This document shows, one piece after another, positions 1-6,798 of a stretch of 23,068 nucleotides of DNA. The notes below the pieces were generated by a model. The model was not told the origin of the DNA. It did no database searches and was given only the letters and a program-made list of their open reading frames with translations. Location: NCBI GenBank assembly GCA_958346935.1, contig CATVTM010000030.1, positions 1 through 23,068 of the forward strand. Direction: 5' to 3'. The position numbers were made by a program, and so were the translations under genes. This DNA comes from an uncultured Collinsella sp. (GTDB lineage: Bacteria; Actinomycetota; Coriobacteriia; Coriobacteriales; Coriobacteriaceae). Each line of letters starts with the position of its first letter. Position 1 is the first letter of the stretch.

Positions 1-35
1 GGGGCTGAGGGGCGGGCGATGCCGTTGCCTGTCGG

Positions 36-512
36 TTAGTGGCGACCGTGGTGGCGGAGCTTGTCGATGGTGGAGTCGGTGCTTCGGCTGCGGGCTTCGG
101 TGGCGCGGTCGCGAGCGTCGGCAGCGGTTTGGCGCTGGCGGCGGTAATCGATCATGCCTTGGATGATGGGCTTGCCAAAGCTCACGACATCATCGTTGTA
201 GATGGCGGTTCGGGCTGCGAGGAGGCAGTCGGTAAAGTCCATATGGGTCTTGCCAAAGAGTTTGATAGCAAGGGAGACAACGGTGGGCTCGTCGACCATG
301 ACGTCATCGAGCAGCTTCTTCATGGCCGCAGCAATTTCAACGCGGGGAACCTTATAGACGTCGCGCAGCGTGACCACGACGCGCGTGATGATTTCGGGAT
401 AGACACGAGCGGTGCGCGTGGCGATGACCTTGGCGGCGCGCGGTGATAGAACTTCGTCGTCATTAAGCAGGTAGCGCAGGATGACGGTCTCGTCGATGAT
501 GGTGCTACTCAT
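36..512 (-). CDS. PIN-domain protein, probable toxin of a type II toxin-antitoxin pair
   Basis: This 158-residue protein starts with an IIDETVILRYLL segment (Asp7), which matches the first strand and first acidic residue of PIN-domain ribonucleases. Glu40 and the MDFTDCLLAA stretch (Asp92/Asp95) fit the second and third acidic positions. The fourth position, usually in a T/S-F-D motif, reads SFGK here, so the Asp appears replaced by Gly113. The last 35 residues are rich in Arg, Asp and Ser and look like a disordered tail. PIN toxins of the VapC type cleave RNA using Mg2+ held by these acids. The gene overlaps the end of the upstream antitoxin-like gene by 8 nt, so translation is probably coupled. 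PIN fold: fairly sure. Active toxin: less sure, because of the missing acidic residue. Confidence 0.72.
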   Translation of the reverse strand: MSSTIIDETVILRYLLNDDEVLSPRAAKVIATRTARVYPEIITRVVVTLRDVYKVPRVEIAAAMKKLLDDVMVDEPTVVSLAIKLFGKTHMDFTDCLLAARTAIYNDDVVSFGKPIIQGMIDYRRQRQTAADARDRATEARSRSTDSTIDKLRHHGRH

Positions 513-828
513 GGATATCTACTTCCTCGGGACCCAAAATCGAATCGTCGCATTCTGTAGCAAGGTACTCAATCCAGGCATTGCGCTCCTCGGAGCGGCG
601 ATTGGGGTCCCCATATGCTTTGAGCGATCCATAGGCGGCGGTGCCGTCCTTTGAGCGCACGGCGACCGGCTGAAAGGGAAGCTTGCGCATCAAAATGCTC
701 TGCGCGACAAAAAGGCGAACGGCCTCGGCAAGCGATGTGCCCATGGCGTCGTAGAGGCGCTCGGCATGCTGTTTGTCCTCTTCGCGAATGCGCACCTGCA
801 GGATGGCTCGTTTTTGCGTCGATGACAT
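505..828 (-). CDS. RelB/DinJ-like antitoxin with ribbon-helix-helix N-terminus
   Basis: This 107-residue protein has an N-terminal ILQVRIREEDK strand followed by helices ending in TSLAEAVRLFVAQ. That is the usual pattern of RelB/DinJ-family ribbon-helix-helix antitoxins, which dimerise, bind operator DNA and wrap their toxin with the C-terminal part. The ATG at 828 is chosen over an upstream in-frame start at 876 because AGGGGG lies 6 nt before it and the family begins just before the DNA-binding strand. It is the first gene of a leftward pair with the PIN protein. RelB/DinJ antitoxins more often pair with RelE/YafQ-type toxins, so the PIN partner is notable. An inverted repeat at 875-894 is a candidate autoregulatory operator. 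Family is confident; DNA targets are inferred. Confidence 0.8.
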   Translation of the reverse strand: MSSTQKRAILQVRIREEDKQHAERLYDAMGTSLAEAVRLFVAQSILMRKLPFQPVAVRSKDGTAAYGSLKAYGDPNRRSEERNAWIEYLATECDDSILGPEEVDIHE

Positions 829-839
829 CACTGGCCCCC

Positions 840-942
840 TTAATGAGCGTGCAATATGAATGGTCAAATACAACATTGGCTAATAATAACCAATCTTATA
901 GCCACTGCTTTATTGCACTCAAGTTAATGAGCGCGAAATATA
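840..942. repeat. Imperfect direct repeat, two copies 84 bp apart
   Basis: TTAATGAGCG occurs at 840-849 and again at 924-933. Continuing over 19 positions, 16 match (differences at positions 11, 13 and 19). The left copy lies just upstream of the antitoxin Shine-Dalgarno sequence and the right copy in the spacer leading to the hydrogenlyase operon. The 84 bp offset is close to eight helical turns. Function unknown. Confidence 0.5.
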
Positions 943-1075
943 TATCAAACGTATTACATCCTTTATAAACGAGTGTGAAATCTCCCCAGGATGTACGCGT
1001 GTAATACACTCGCCTTTATATCCTATGGAGAATAATCCCAACCTGCCAAAACCCCTGCAATACACCCGTATTGCA
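850..1075. promoter_or_regulatory. Cluster of six TGYAATAC-like half-sites in the divergent control region
   Basis: Half-sites are seen at 850-857 (TGCAATAT, +), 910-917 (TTATTGCA, -), 951-958 (GTATTACA, -), 1000-1007 (TGTAATAC, +), 1056-1063 (TGCAATAC, +) and 1068-1075 (GTATTGCA, -). The 951 and 1000 copies are perfect 8 bp inverted complements, as are the 1056 and 1068 copies. The region lies between the leftward toxin-antitoxin genes and the rightward formate hydrogenlyase operon and is much richer in A+T than the flanking genes. This is most easily read as binding sites for one dimeric transcription factor. I could not settle on a clear -35/-10 pair, so the promoter itself is not called. 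Confidence 0.5.
875..894. promoter_or_regulatory. Inverted repeat upstream of the antitoxin, candidate operator
   Basis: ATTGG at 875-879 is mirrored by CCAAT at 890-894 across an AT-rich centre, 46 nt upstream of the antitoxin start. Ribbon-helix-helix antitoxins typically repress their own promoter by binding such repeats. The arms are seen directly; the operator role is inferred. Confidence 0.4.
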
Positions 1076-1077
1076 GG
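1054..1077. promoter_or_regulatory. Perfect 10+10 bp palindrome, probable operator
   Basis: CCTGCAATAC (1054-1063) and GTATTGCAGG (1068-1077) are exact reverse complements separated by ACCC. No T-run follows, so it is not a typical intrinsic terminator. It lies about 180 nt upstream of the first gene of the hydrogenlyase operon and contains two of the half-sites described for this region. Most likely a regulator binding site; it could also fold in RNA if transcription starts upstream. Confidence 0.55.
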
Positions 1078-1173
1078 TCGTATGCTCAAGTTTGCCACCC
1101 GCAACTGCGTATATTTAACCTGTATATCGTTGGAGGAATTCTATCGAAGTGCCTGTTTCGCCGCATGCATTCG

Positions 1174-1247
1174 ATATGCCGATGCCAGGCCACGGGCGGC
1201 TTGGAGCAACGTCGACAGGGTCTCTCCGGCATGGGATTCAGGAGGGA
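1174..1247 (+). promoter_or_regulatory. Structured 5' leader able to mask the first ribosome binding site
   Basis: CCAGGCC (1185-1191) can pair with GGCTTGG (1198-1204) as a 7 bp hairpin with one G-U pair. Further on, TCTCTCC (1221-1227) can pair with GGAGGGA (1241-1247), which is the Shine-Dalgarno sequence of the 1257 gene. The same CTCC can instead pair with GGAG at 1203-1206, which would open the ribosome site but break the first hairpin. Two exclusive folds just ahead of a molybdoenzyme operon recall a riboswitch, and the molybdenum-cofactor class would fit the context. I cannot confirm that class by eye, so ligand and identity remain inference. Confidence 0.35.
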
Positions 1248-1256
1248 GTGAACAAC

Positions 1257-1775
1257 ATGGGCAATAAACGAGTCGTGGCTGATTCTTCACGCTGCATTGG
1301 GTGCCAAACCTGTATGGCGGCGTGCATCGAGGCACACGATATTCCCGGCAACATCGCCGCACCTCGCTTGCGCGTAACGCGCACCTACGAGATCTCCGCG
1401 CCGGTGGCATGTCACCACTGCGAGGATGCTCCGTGCGCGAAGGCCTGTCCTACGGGCGCCTTGTTCTTTGATCCAAAGAACCATCGCATCGGCGTCAACG
1501 AGGACAACTGCATCGGCTGCAAGAGCTGCGTCATGGCCTGCCCCTTTGGCGCCGTGAGCGTGGCTACCACGCAGGTCCCCGTCTTGATGGGCGACGTGCG
1601 TGTGGGTTCGCAGACCAAGAGCTTCGTGCTCAAGTGCGACCTGTGCGTGGACCGTCCCGGCGGTCCGGCGTGCGCCGAGGCGTGCCCGACCAAGGGCCTC
1701 ACCTTGGTAGACGAGGAGCGCCTGGCGGAACTGACTGCCGAGCGTGCCCGCGCCACCATCGAAAACGAGGCGTAG
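1257..1775 (+). CDS. hydN: HydN-like 4x[4Fe-4S] ferredoxin, electron carrier for formate dehydrogenase H
   Basis: A 172-residue soluble protein with four [4Fe-4S] cysteine sets: Cys13/16/19/23, 52/55/60/64, 85/88/91/95 and 127/130/139/143. This spacing and length match the HydN/HycB family, which passes electrons from formate dehydrogenase toward the hydrogenase. ATG 1257 is preferred because AGGAGGG ends 10 nt before it and the family starts directly at the first cluster. An in-frame GTG at 1149, with its own GGAGG at 1132-1136, would add 36 residues of unlikely sequence. It is the first gene of the operon, with fdhF 76 nt downstream. HydN and HycB are close relatives; the HydN name rests mainly on the position next to fdhF and the presence of a second such gene at 4153. 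Confidence 0.88.
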   Translation: MGNKRVVADSSRCIGCQTCMAACIEAHDIPGNIAAPRLRVTRTYEISAPVACHHCEDAPCAKACPTGALFFDPKNHRIGVNEDNCIGCKSCVMACPFGAVSVATTQVPVLMGDVRVGSQTKSFVLKCDLCVDRPGGPACAEACPTKGLTLVDEERLAELTAERARATIENEA

Positions 1776-1812
1776 GCGGGTGGCTATACAGGCCCAATGA
1801 TTGTCAAATAAG

Positions 1813-1828
1813 TACCGAGTATTCGGTA
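1813..1828. repeat. Small inverted repeat between hydN and fdhF
   Basis: TACCGA (1813-1818) and TCGGTA (1823-1828) are exact reverse complements around GTAT. The repeat ends 12 nt before the fdhF Shine-Dalgarno sequence (AGGAGGG, 1841-1847). It could be an mRNA stem tuning fdhF translation or stability, or a DNA site. No T-run follows, so it is not a terminator. Confidence 0.35.
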
Positions 1829-1851
1829 GCAGAGAAAGGAAGGAGGGTGTC

Positions 1852-4074
1852 ATGGAGAAGCATAAAGTGATCTGCCCGTACTGCGGTGCCGGTTGCCAGT
1901 TTAACCTCCTGGTCCAAAACGGCCAGGTCGTGGGCACCGAACCGCTCAACGGCATCACCAATCAGGGCGAGCTGTGCCTTAAGGGCATGAGCGGCTACGA
2001 CTTCATCAACGACACCAAGATCTTGACTCCTCGCGTACTGCACCCGATGATCCGCCGCACCAAGGGCGCGGATCTTGAGCGCGTAAGCTGGGACGAGGCA
2101 CTGGATTTCACCGCATCTAAGATGCAGGCCATAATTGACGAATATGGTCCTAACGCTGTCATGACCACCGGCTCTTCGCGAGGCGGCGGCAATGAGGCGA
2201 ACTACGTCATGCAGAAGTTTACGCGTGCGTGCATCGGCACCCACAGCGTAGACAACTGCGCCCGTACTTGACACGGCCCTACTGTCCTCGGTCTGATGGA
2301 CACGGTTGGTTCAGGTTGCATGTCATGCTCCATCCCCGGTATGGAGGATGCGGGCTGCATTTTCCTCTTCGGCTATAACCCTGCCGATTCGCACCCCATC
2401 GTCGCAAGGCGTATCGTGCGAGCCAAAGAAAAGGGTTGCAAGATCATCGTCGCCGATCCGCGCCATATCGAAACCGCGCGTATCGCCGATCTCTACCTTC
2501 CGATCAAGAACGGTTGCAACGTCGCGTTCCTCAACGCCTTTGCCAACTGTCTGGTCAACGATGGCCTCTACGACAAGGAATTCGTCGCCGAGCACACGAA
2601 CGGCTTTGACGAGTGGTGGGAGACCATCAAGAACTACACTCCCGAATCCGTACAGGACATCACGGGTGTCGAGCCCGCGTTGATCCACCAAGCTGCCGAG
2701 ATGTACGCCACGGCGAAGCCCTCTGCCATCATTGGCTGGGGCATGGGCGTATGCCAGCAGAAGCAGAACCTGAAGACGGTGCACACCATCGCCTCCATCG
2801 CCTGCGTTGCCGGCCAGATCGGCAAACCCAACTCCGGCCTCGCGCCCGTGCGTGGCCAGAATAACGTCCAGGGCTCCTGCGATATGGGCATGCTGCCCAA
2901 CCTGTACCCTGGCTACCAGAAAGTCACCGACCCGGCTGTGCGTGCCAAGTTTGCCAAGGCTTGGGGCGTGCCCGAGGAGAAGCTCCCGCTCGAGGAGGGC
3001 TACAAGCTCACCGACCTGGGCCACCTGGTCGACGAGGGCAAGGTGCACTGCTTCTACAACTACGGCGAGGACCCGGTGCAGACCGAGCCCGATTCGGCCG
3101 GTATGCGCAAGACGCTCTCCGAGCTGGATCTGTTCATTTGCCAGGACATCTTTATGACGCAGACGACCATGCTCGCCGACGTCATCCTGCCTGCCACCTC
3201 TTGGGGCGAGCACGAGGGTGTCTTTACCGCATCCGACCGTAGCTTCCAGCACTTTGACGCGGCCGTTCCGCCCAAGGGCGAGTGCCGTCACGACTGGGAG
3301 ATCTTCGCGGACCTGTCTACGCGCATGGGCTATCCCATGCACTACGACAACACCGAGCAGATCTGGAACGAGTGCATCAGCCTGTGCCCCAACTTTGTGG
3401 GCGCGACCTACGAGAAGATGGCTCCCGAGGGCGGCTACGCCCAGTGGCCCGTCAAGAGCACCGATGTGAACGACCACGGTACGCCCGACATGTTCGCTGG
3501 TGGCAAGTTCACCACCAAGGACGGCCGCGCCAACCTGATGGCGCACGACTGGGAGGCGCCCTCCGAGCTTCCCGACGATGAGTACCCGCTCATCCTGTGC
3601 ACCGTCCGCGAGGTCGGCCACTACAGCTGCCGCTCGATGACCGGCAACTGCAAGACGCTGGCGCTGCTTGCCGACGAGCCCGGCTTTGTCCGCATGAATC
3701 CCGCGGACGCCGAGGCGCGCGGCATCAAGAACGGCGACATCGTCTCGATTCACAGCCGCCGCGGCCAGGTATACAGCCGCGCCGACGTGAGCGACCGCAT
3801 CAACAAGGGCACGGTCTATATGACCTACCAGTGGTGGATCGGCAAGTGCAACGAGCTGACCATTCACAAGGTCGACCCGGTCTCGCACACGCCCGAGGAC
3901 AAGTTCTCCGCCTGCCAGGTCGACGCTATCGCCGACCAGGTCTGGGCCGAGGGCGAGGTGGAGCGTCAGTACACCGAGCTCAAGCAGGCTCTGGTGGACG
4001 CCGCCGCTCCCCAGGACGTTGAGCCCGGCGCCGCCAAGTTCGATGACGAGACGCACGTGAACCAAATCGTGTAG
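1852..4074 (+). CDS. fdhF: Formate dehydrogenase H, selenocysteine- and Mo-bisPGD-containing subunit
   Basis: Oxidises formate to CO2 and is the formate-oxidising arm of formate hydrogenlyase, in the cytoplasm. The 740-residue product includes an in-frame TGA at 2269-2271, read as selenocysteine. It is codon 140, the same position as in E. coli FdhF, in the context CARTUHGP with the catalytic His at 141. Cys8, Cys11, Cys15 and Cys42 bind the [4Fe-4S] cluster, and Lys44 is the relay residue. Long stretches such as GYNPADSHPIV, PVRGQNNVQG and STVREVGHYSCRSMTGN are near-identical to the E. coli protein. There is no Tat signal. AGGAGGG precedes ATG 1852 by 4 nt. The C-terminus is about 25 residues longer than E. 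coli FdhF. A naive gene caller would split this into two pieces at the UGA. Confidence 0.96.
2269..2306 (+). promoter_or_regulatory. Bacterial SECIS element directing UGA-to-selenocysteine recoding
   Basis: Directly after the TGA codon, TGTCC (2283-2287) pairs with GGACA (2298-2302). The apical part can add U-A and C-G pairs closing a GGTCT loop (2290-2294). E. coli fdhF has the same GGUCU loop, and in both the loop starts 18 nt after the UGA. An unpaired U in the upper stem (2297 or 2288, depending on fold) may correspond to the bulged U recognised by SelB. This supports readthrough by the SelB and tRNA-Sec encoded downstream in this window. Confidence 0.88.
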
Positions 4075-4095
4075 TCCCGTTCTCGTTGGCTTTTT

Positions 4096-4138
4096 GGGCC
4101 GGGCGTCCCGTACGTTCGGGAGCCCGGCCCGTTATTTT
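4096..4138 (+). terminator. Strong hairpin terminator/attenuator inside the operon
   Basis: GGGCCGGGC (4096-4104) pairs with GCCCGGCCC (4122-4130). After one bulged G, five more pairs close a six-base loop. GTTATTTT follows. A T-run also lies on the left flank (4090-4095), so it could act from both sides. It sits between fdhF and hyfA in an otherwise single-direction operon. It likely lowers transcription of the hydrogenase genes relative to hydN-fdhF or protects the 3' end of a shorter mRNA. Confidence 0.75.
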
Positions 4139-4152
4139 GAAAGGAAGTGGGG

Positions 4153-4770
4153 ATGAACCGCTTCATCGACATCAACCCGGAGAGGTGCATCGGCTGCGGA
4201 ACATGCCAGTCCGCCTGTGCCGACGCCCACCGGATGCAGGGTCTTCAGGATACGCCGCGCCTGGCGCTCGTGAAGACCGGCGGTATTTCGGCCGCCCTTG
4301 CCTGCCACCATTGCGAGGGTGCCCCCTGCGCCGAGGTTTGCCCGGTGAATGCCATCGAGCACGATGGCGATCGCATCCACGTCAAGGAGCAGGAGTGCAT
4401 CGGGTGCAGGCTGTGCGCCATCGCGTGCCCCTTCGGAGCCATCCATCCCGATGGCACGTCTATCGCCGGTGTCGCAGGCATGTGCGACCCGACGCCTTCG
4501 TATCCTAAGTCCCTGAGCAGCCTGCTGACGTGGGCTCCCGGCCAGTACACCTGCGCTGTCAAGTGCGACCTGTGTGCCTTCGATTCGGACGGCCCGCATT
4601 GTGTGGCGGCGTGCCCCACCAAGGCGCTGACCGTCATGGGCGGCGCGGCCGATCGTGAGCTCGACGAGGCCAAGCGCCTGCGCTCGATCGAAAACGGTCC
4701 GGCTGTCGACGTTACCGCTGTGGCCCAGGGCCTGTCCGAGAAAGCAGAAGGGAGCGTAAACAATGGATAG
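4153..4770 (+). CDS. hyfA: Hydrogenase-4/FHL electron-transfer ferredoxin subunit (HyfA/HycB-like)
   Basis: A 205-residue ferredoxin-like subunit, about the length of E. coli HycB (203) and HyfA. Four [4Fe-4S] cysteine sets are visible: Cys12/15/18/22, 51/54/59/63, 82/85/88/92 and 138/141/150/154. A loop of about 45 residues between the third and fourth sets is longer than in the 1257 protein. In the family this subunit links FdhF to the rest of the hydrogenase arm on the cytoplasmic side. ATG 4153 is preferred to GTG 4147 because AAGGA lies 7 nt upstream. The stop codon overlaps the start of hyfB by 8 nt, implying translational coupling. The hyfA name follows gene order; by sequence alone it cannot be separated from hycB. 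Confidence 0.88.
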   Translation: MNRFIDINPERCIGCGTCQSACADAHRMQGLQDTPRLALVKTGGISAALACHHCEGAPCAEVCPVNAIEHDGDRIHVKEQECIGCRLCAIACPFGAIHPDGTSIAGVAGMCDPTPSYPKSLSSLLTWAPGQYTCAVKCDLCAFDSDGPHCVAACPTKALTVMGGAADRELDEAKRLRSIENGPAVDVTAVAQGLSEKAEGSVNNG

Positions 4771-6781
4771 CATGACGCTGTTTATCGCATCGCTTGCCGT
4801 CTCGTGCATCGGTGCGCTCGCCTCGGTTCTGCTGATCAAGGCCGATAACGCCGCCAAGACCGCCGGCTGCCTAATCGGCGCCGTCGCGGCCGTGCTGTCG
4901 TTCATCGCGGGCCTCGAGGCCGTGCTTGGCGACGTTTCGTCCCTCAACACGGTCTTCTTTTTCCCGTTCGCCCGTCTCGAGCTCTTGCTCAACGGCCTTG
5001 CGGGCCTGATCGTGGTCCTCATCTCAATCCTCGCCTTTGCGGGCTTCATCTACGGTCTGTCCTACTTCGATGAGTACCCGGGCAAGGTCGGGCGCGCCGG
5101 TTTCTTCATGAACACCTTCGTCGCCTCGATGATGCTCGTCATCACCGCCGACAACGTGTTCTGGTTCCTGGTCGCCTTTGAGCTCATGTCCCTTACGAGC
5201 TACTTCCTTGTCGTTATCGAGGAGAACAAGAACTCCATTAGGGGCGGTTGGCTCTACTTCGTCATCGCGCACGTGGGCTTTGTCCTTATCATGGCGAGCT
5301 TCCTGCTCATGACCAACGGCGTGGGCGGTTCCTTCAGCTTCAGTGATTTCCGTACGCATGACTTTGGACCCGCCGTCTCCTCCGCGTGCTTCGTCCTCGC
5401 GTTCTTCGGATTCGGCGCAAAGGCCGGTATCATCCCGCTGCACTCCTGGCTGCCCCAGGCGCACCCCGAGGCGCCGTCCAACGTGTCCGCCCTCATGTCC
5501 GGCGGCATGATCAAGATCGGCATCCTGGGAATCCTCAAGGTCGGTCTCGACCTGCTCGCGGGTTCGGGCGTCCAGCTCTGGTGGGGCCTCATGGTCCTGG
5601 TCTTCGGATCCATCTCGTCGGTCCTGGGCGTCGTCTACGCCCTCCACGAGCACGACATTAAGCGCCTGCTGGCCTACCACTCCGTCGAGAACATCGGCAT
5701 CATCTTGCTCGGTGTCGGCGCGTCCATGACGGCGCACGCCCTGGGCAACGACGTCATCGCGACGGTCGCGCTCATGGCCGCCCTCTACCACACGCTCAAC
5801 CACGCCATGTTCAAGGGCGAGCTGTTCCTCGGCGCGGGCTCCCTGCTCTATGCCACGGGTACGCGCAACATGGAGAAGATGGGCGGCCTGTTCCGCCGTA
5901 TGCCGGTCACGGCCGTCTGCTTCCTCATCGGTGCCCTTGCCATCTCGGCTATCCCGCCGCTCAACGGCTTCGTTTCCGAGTGGTTCACCTACCAGTCCCT
6001 GTTCAACATCTCGACGCTCTCCGACCCGGTCGTCATGGTGTTCGCCGTCGCCTCCGCGGCCGCCCTCGCCATCACCGGTGCCCTGGCCGTCACGTGCTTC
6101 GTGAAGGCCTACGGCGTCTCGTTCGCGAGCAGCCCTCGTTCCCAGGAGGCCGCGAACGCCAAGGAGTCCCCGGCTCCGATGTTGTTCTCGCAGATGCTCC
6201 TCGCGGCCATCTGCGTGGTGCTGGGAATCGGCTCTCCCGTCATCGCCCCGGTTCTGGGCGACGTCGCCCAGAGCGTGCTTGCCGGCTCTGCCGTCACAGC
6301 CACCTCGGGCGTGTCTCTGGTGAACGAGATTTCCGGTGCCGCCACCTCCACCCCCGCGATCGCCATCGCGCTCGTGGTCCTCACCGGCCTCGCGTTCGTG
6401 TTGAGGTCCTGCCTCGGCACCAAGGCCCCCGCTAAGAAGACCGACCCTTGGGCGTGCGGCTACGAGCCCAACGAGCACATGCCCGTCGTCGCCACGAGCT
6501 TCGCGTCAGACGTAGAGCTCTTCATGGGCCCGCTCTACACCCTGCGCGAGGTATGCACCAAGATCTGCTGGTCCATCGCGCACGTGTTCCAGAAGCTCAC
6601 CGGTGTCGCCCAGGGCGTTGAGCCCCTGCCCGACCGCTTCCTGGTCGATGCACCGAGCGAGGGTGCCGATAAGCTGGCCGGCCTCGCCTCCAAGATCGAG
6701 GGCGGCAACTACTCCGTATACATCTGCTACATCGTCGCGGCGCTCGTTGTCTTCCTCGTGCTCGCCGTGGTCATGGTCTAG
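4763..6781 (+). CDS. hyfB: Hydrogenase-4 membrane subunit B, antiporter-like (HyfB/HycC)
   Basis: A 672-residue polytopic membrane protein, the same length as E. coli HyfB and longer than HycC (608). It carries the NuoL/M/N-type proton-translocation motif: Glu140 in FELMSLTSY, Lys220 in GFGAKAGIIPLHSWLPQAHP, and Lys251 in ALMSGGMIKIGI. Many hydrophobic helices are visible (roughly 14-16), with a last helix at the C-terminus after a soluble loop at about 550-640. In complex I relatives these charged residues form the ion pathway. It is coupled to hyfA by an 8 nt overlap, and hyfC starts 17 nt downstream. Codons end mostly in C or G (atc, ctc, gtc), which fits strong expression. Confidence 0.93.
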   Translation: MDSMTLFIASLAVSCIGALASVLLIKADNAAKTAGCLIGAVAAVLSFIAGLEAVLGDVSSLNTVFFFPFARLELLLNGLAGLIVVLISILAFAGFIYGLSYFDEYPGKVGRAGFFMNTFVASMMLVITADNVFWFLVAFELMSLTSYFLVVIEENKNSIRGGWLYFVIAHVGFVLIMASFLLMTNGVGGSFSFSDFRTHDFGPAVSSACFVLAFFGFGAKAGIIPLHSWLPQAHPEAPSNVSALMSGGMIKIGILGILKVGLDLLAGSGVQLWWGLMVLVFGSISSVLGVVYALHEHDIKRLLAYHSVENIGIILLGVGASMTAHALGNDVIATVALMAALYHTLNHAMFKGELFLGAGSLLYATGTRNMEKMGGLFRRMPVTAVCFLIGALAISAIPPLNGFVSEWFTYQSLFNISTLSDPVVMVFAVASAAALAITGALAVTCFVKAYGVSFASSPRSQEAANAKESPAPMLFSQMLLAAICVVLGIGSPVIAPVLGDVAQSVLAGSAVTATSGVSLVNEISGAATSTPAIAIALVVLTGLAFVLRSCLGTKAPAKKTDPWACGYEPNEHMPVVATSFASDVELFMGPLYTLREVCTKICWSIAHVFQKLTGVAQGVEPLPDRFLVDAPSEGADKLAGLASKIEGGNYSVYICYIVAALVVFLVLAVVMV

Positions 6782-6798
6782 AGAGGGGAGAGGATATT

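Noticed and set aside
1149..1256. GTG start at 1149 giving a 208-residue ferredoxin
   Set aside because: The extra 36 residues do not look like the family, and a stronger, well-spaced ribosome site precedes ATG 1257.
1025..1267. 80-codon open frame in the leader region
   Set aside because: No ribosome binding site; it runs through the palindrome and half-sites and overlaps the hydN start in another frame.
1852..2271. A short 140-codon formate dehydrogenase fragment followed by a separate gene from 2296, as if fdhF were a pseudogene
   Set aside because: The only break is a TGA at the selenocysteine position, in frame, with a SECIS hairpin and selA, selB and tRNA-Sec in the same window.
2323..4065. 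580-codon open frame on the minus strand opposite fdhF
   Set aside because: It mirrors fdhF codon structure in GC-rich DNA, has no recognisable domain, and spans a gene whose identity is certain.
5024..6478. Long minus-strand frame opposite hyfB (similar ones at 7742-9208, 9873-11435 and 11395-13404)
   Set aside because: Products are Arg/Gly/Asp/His-rich with no domain, as expected from antisense reading of hydrophobic, GC-third-position genes.
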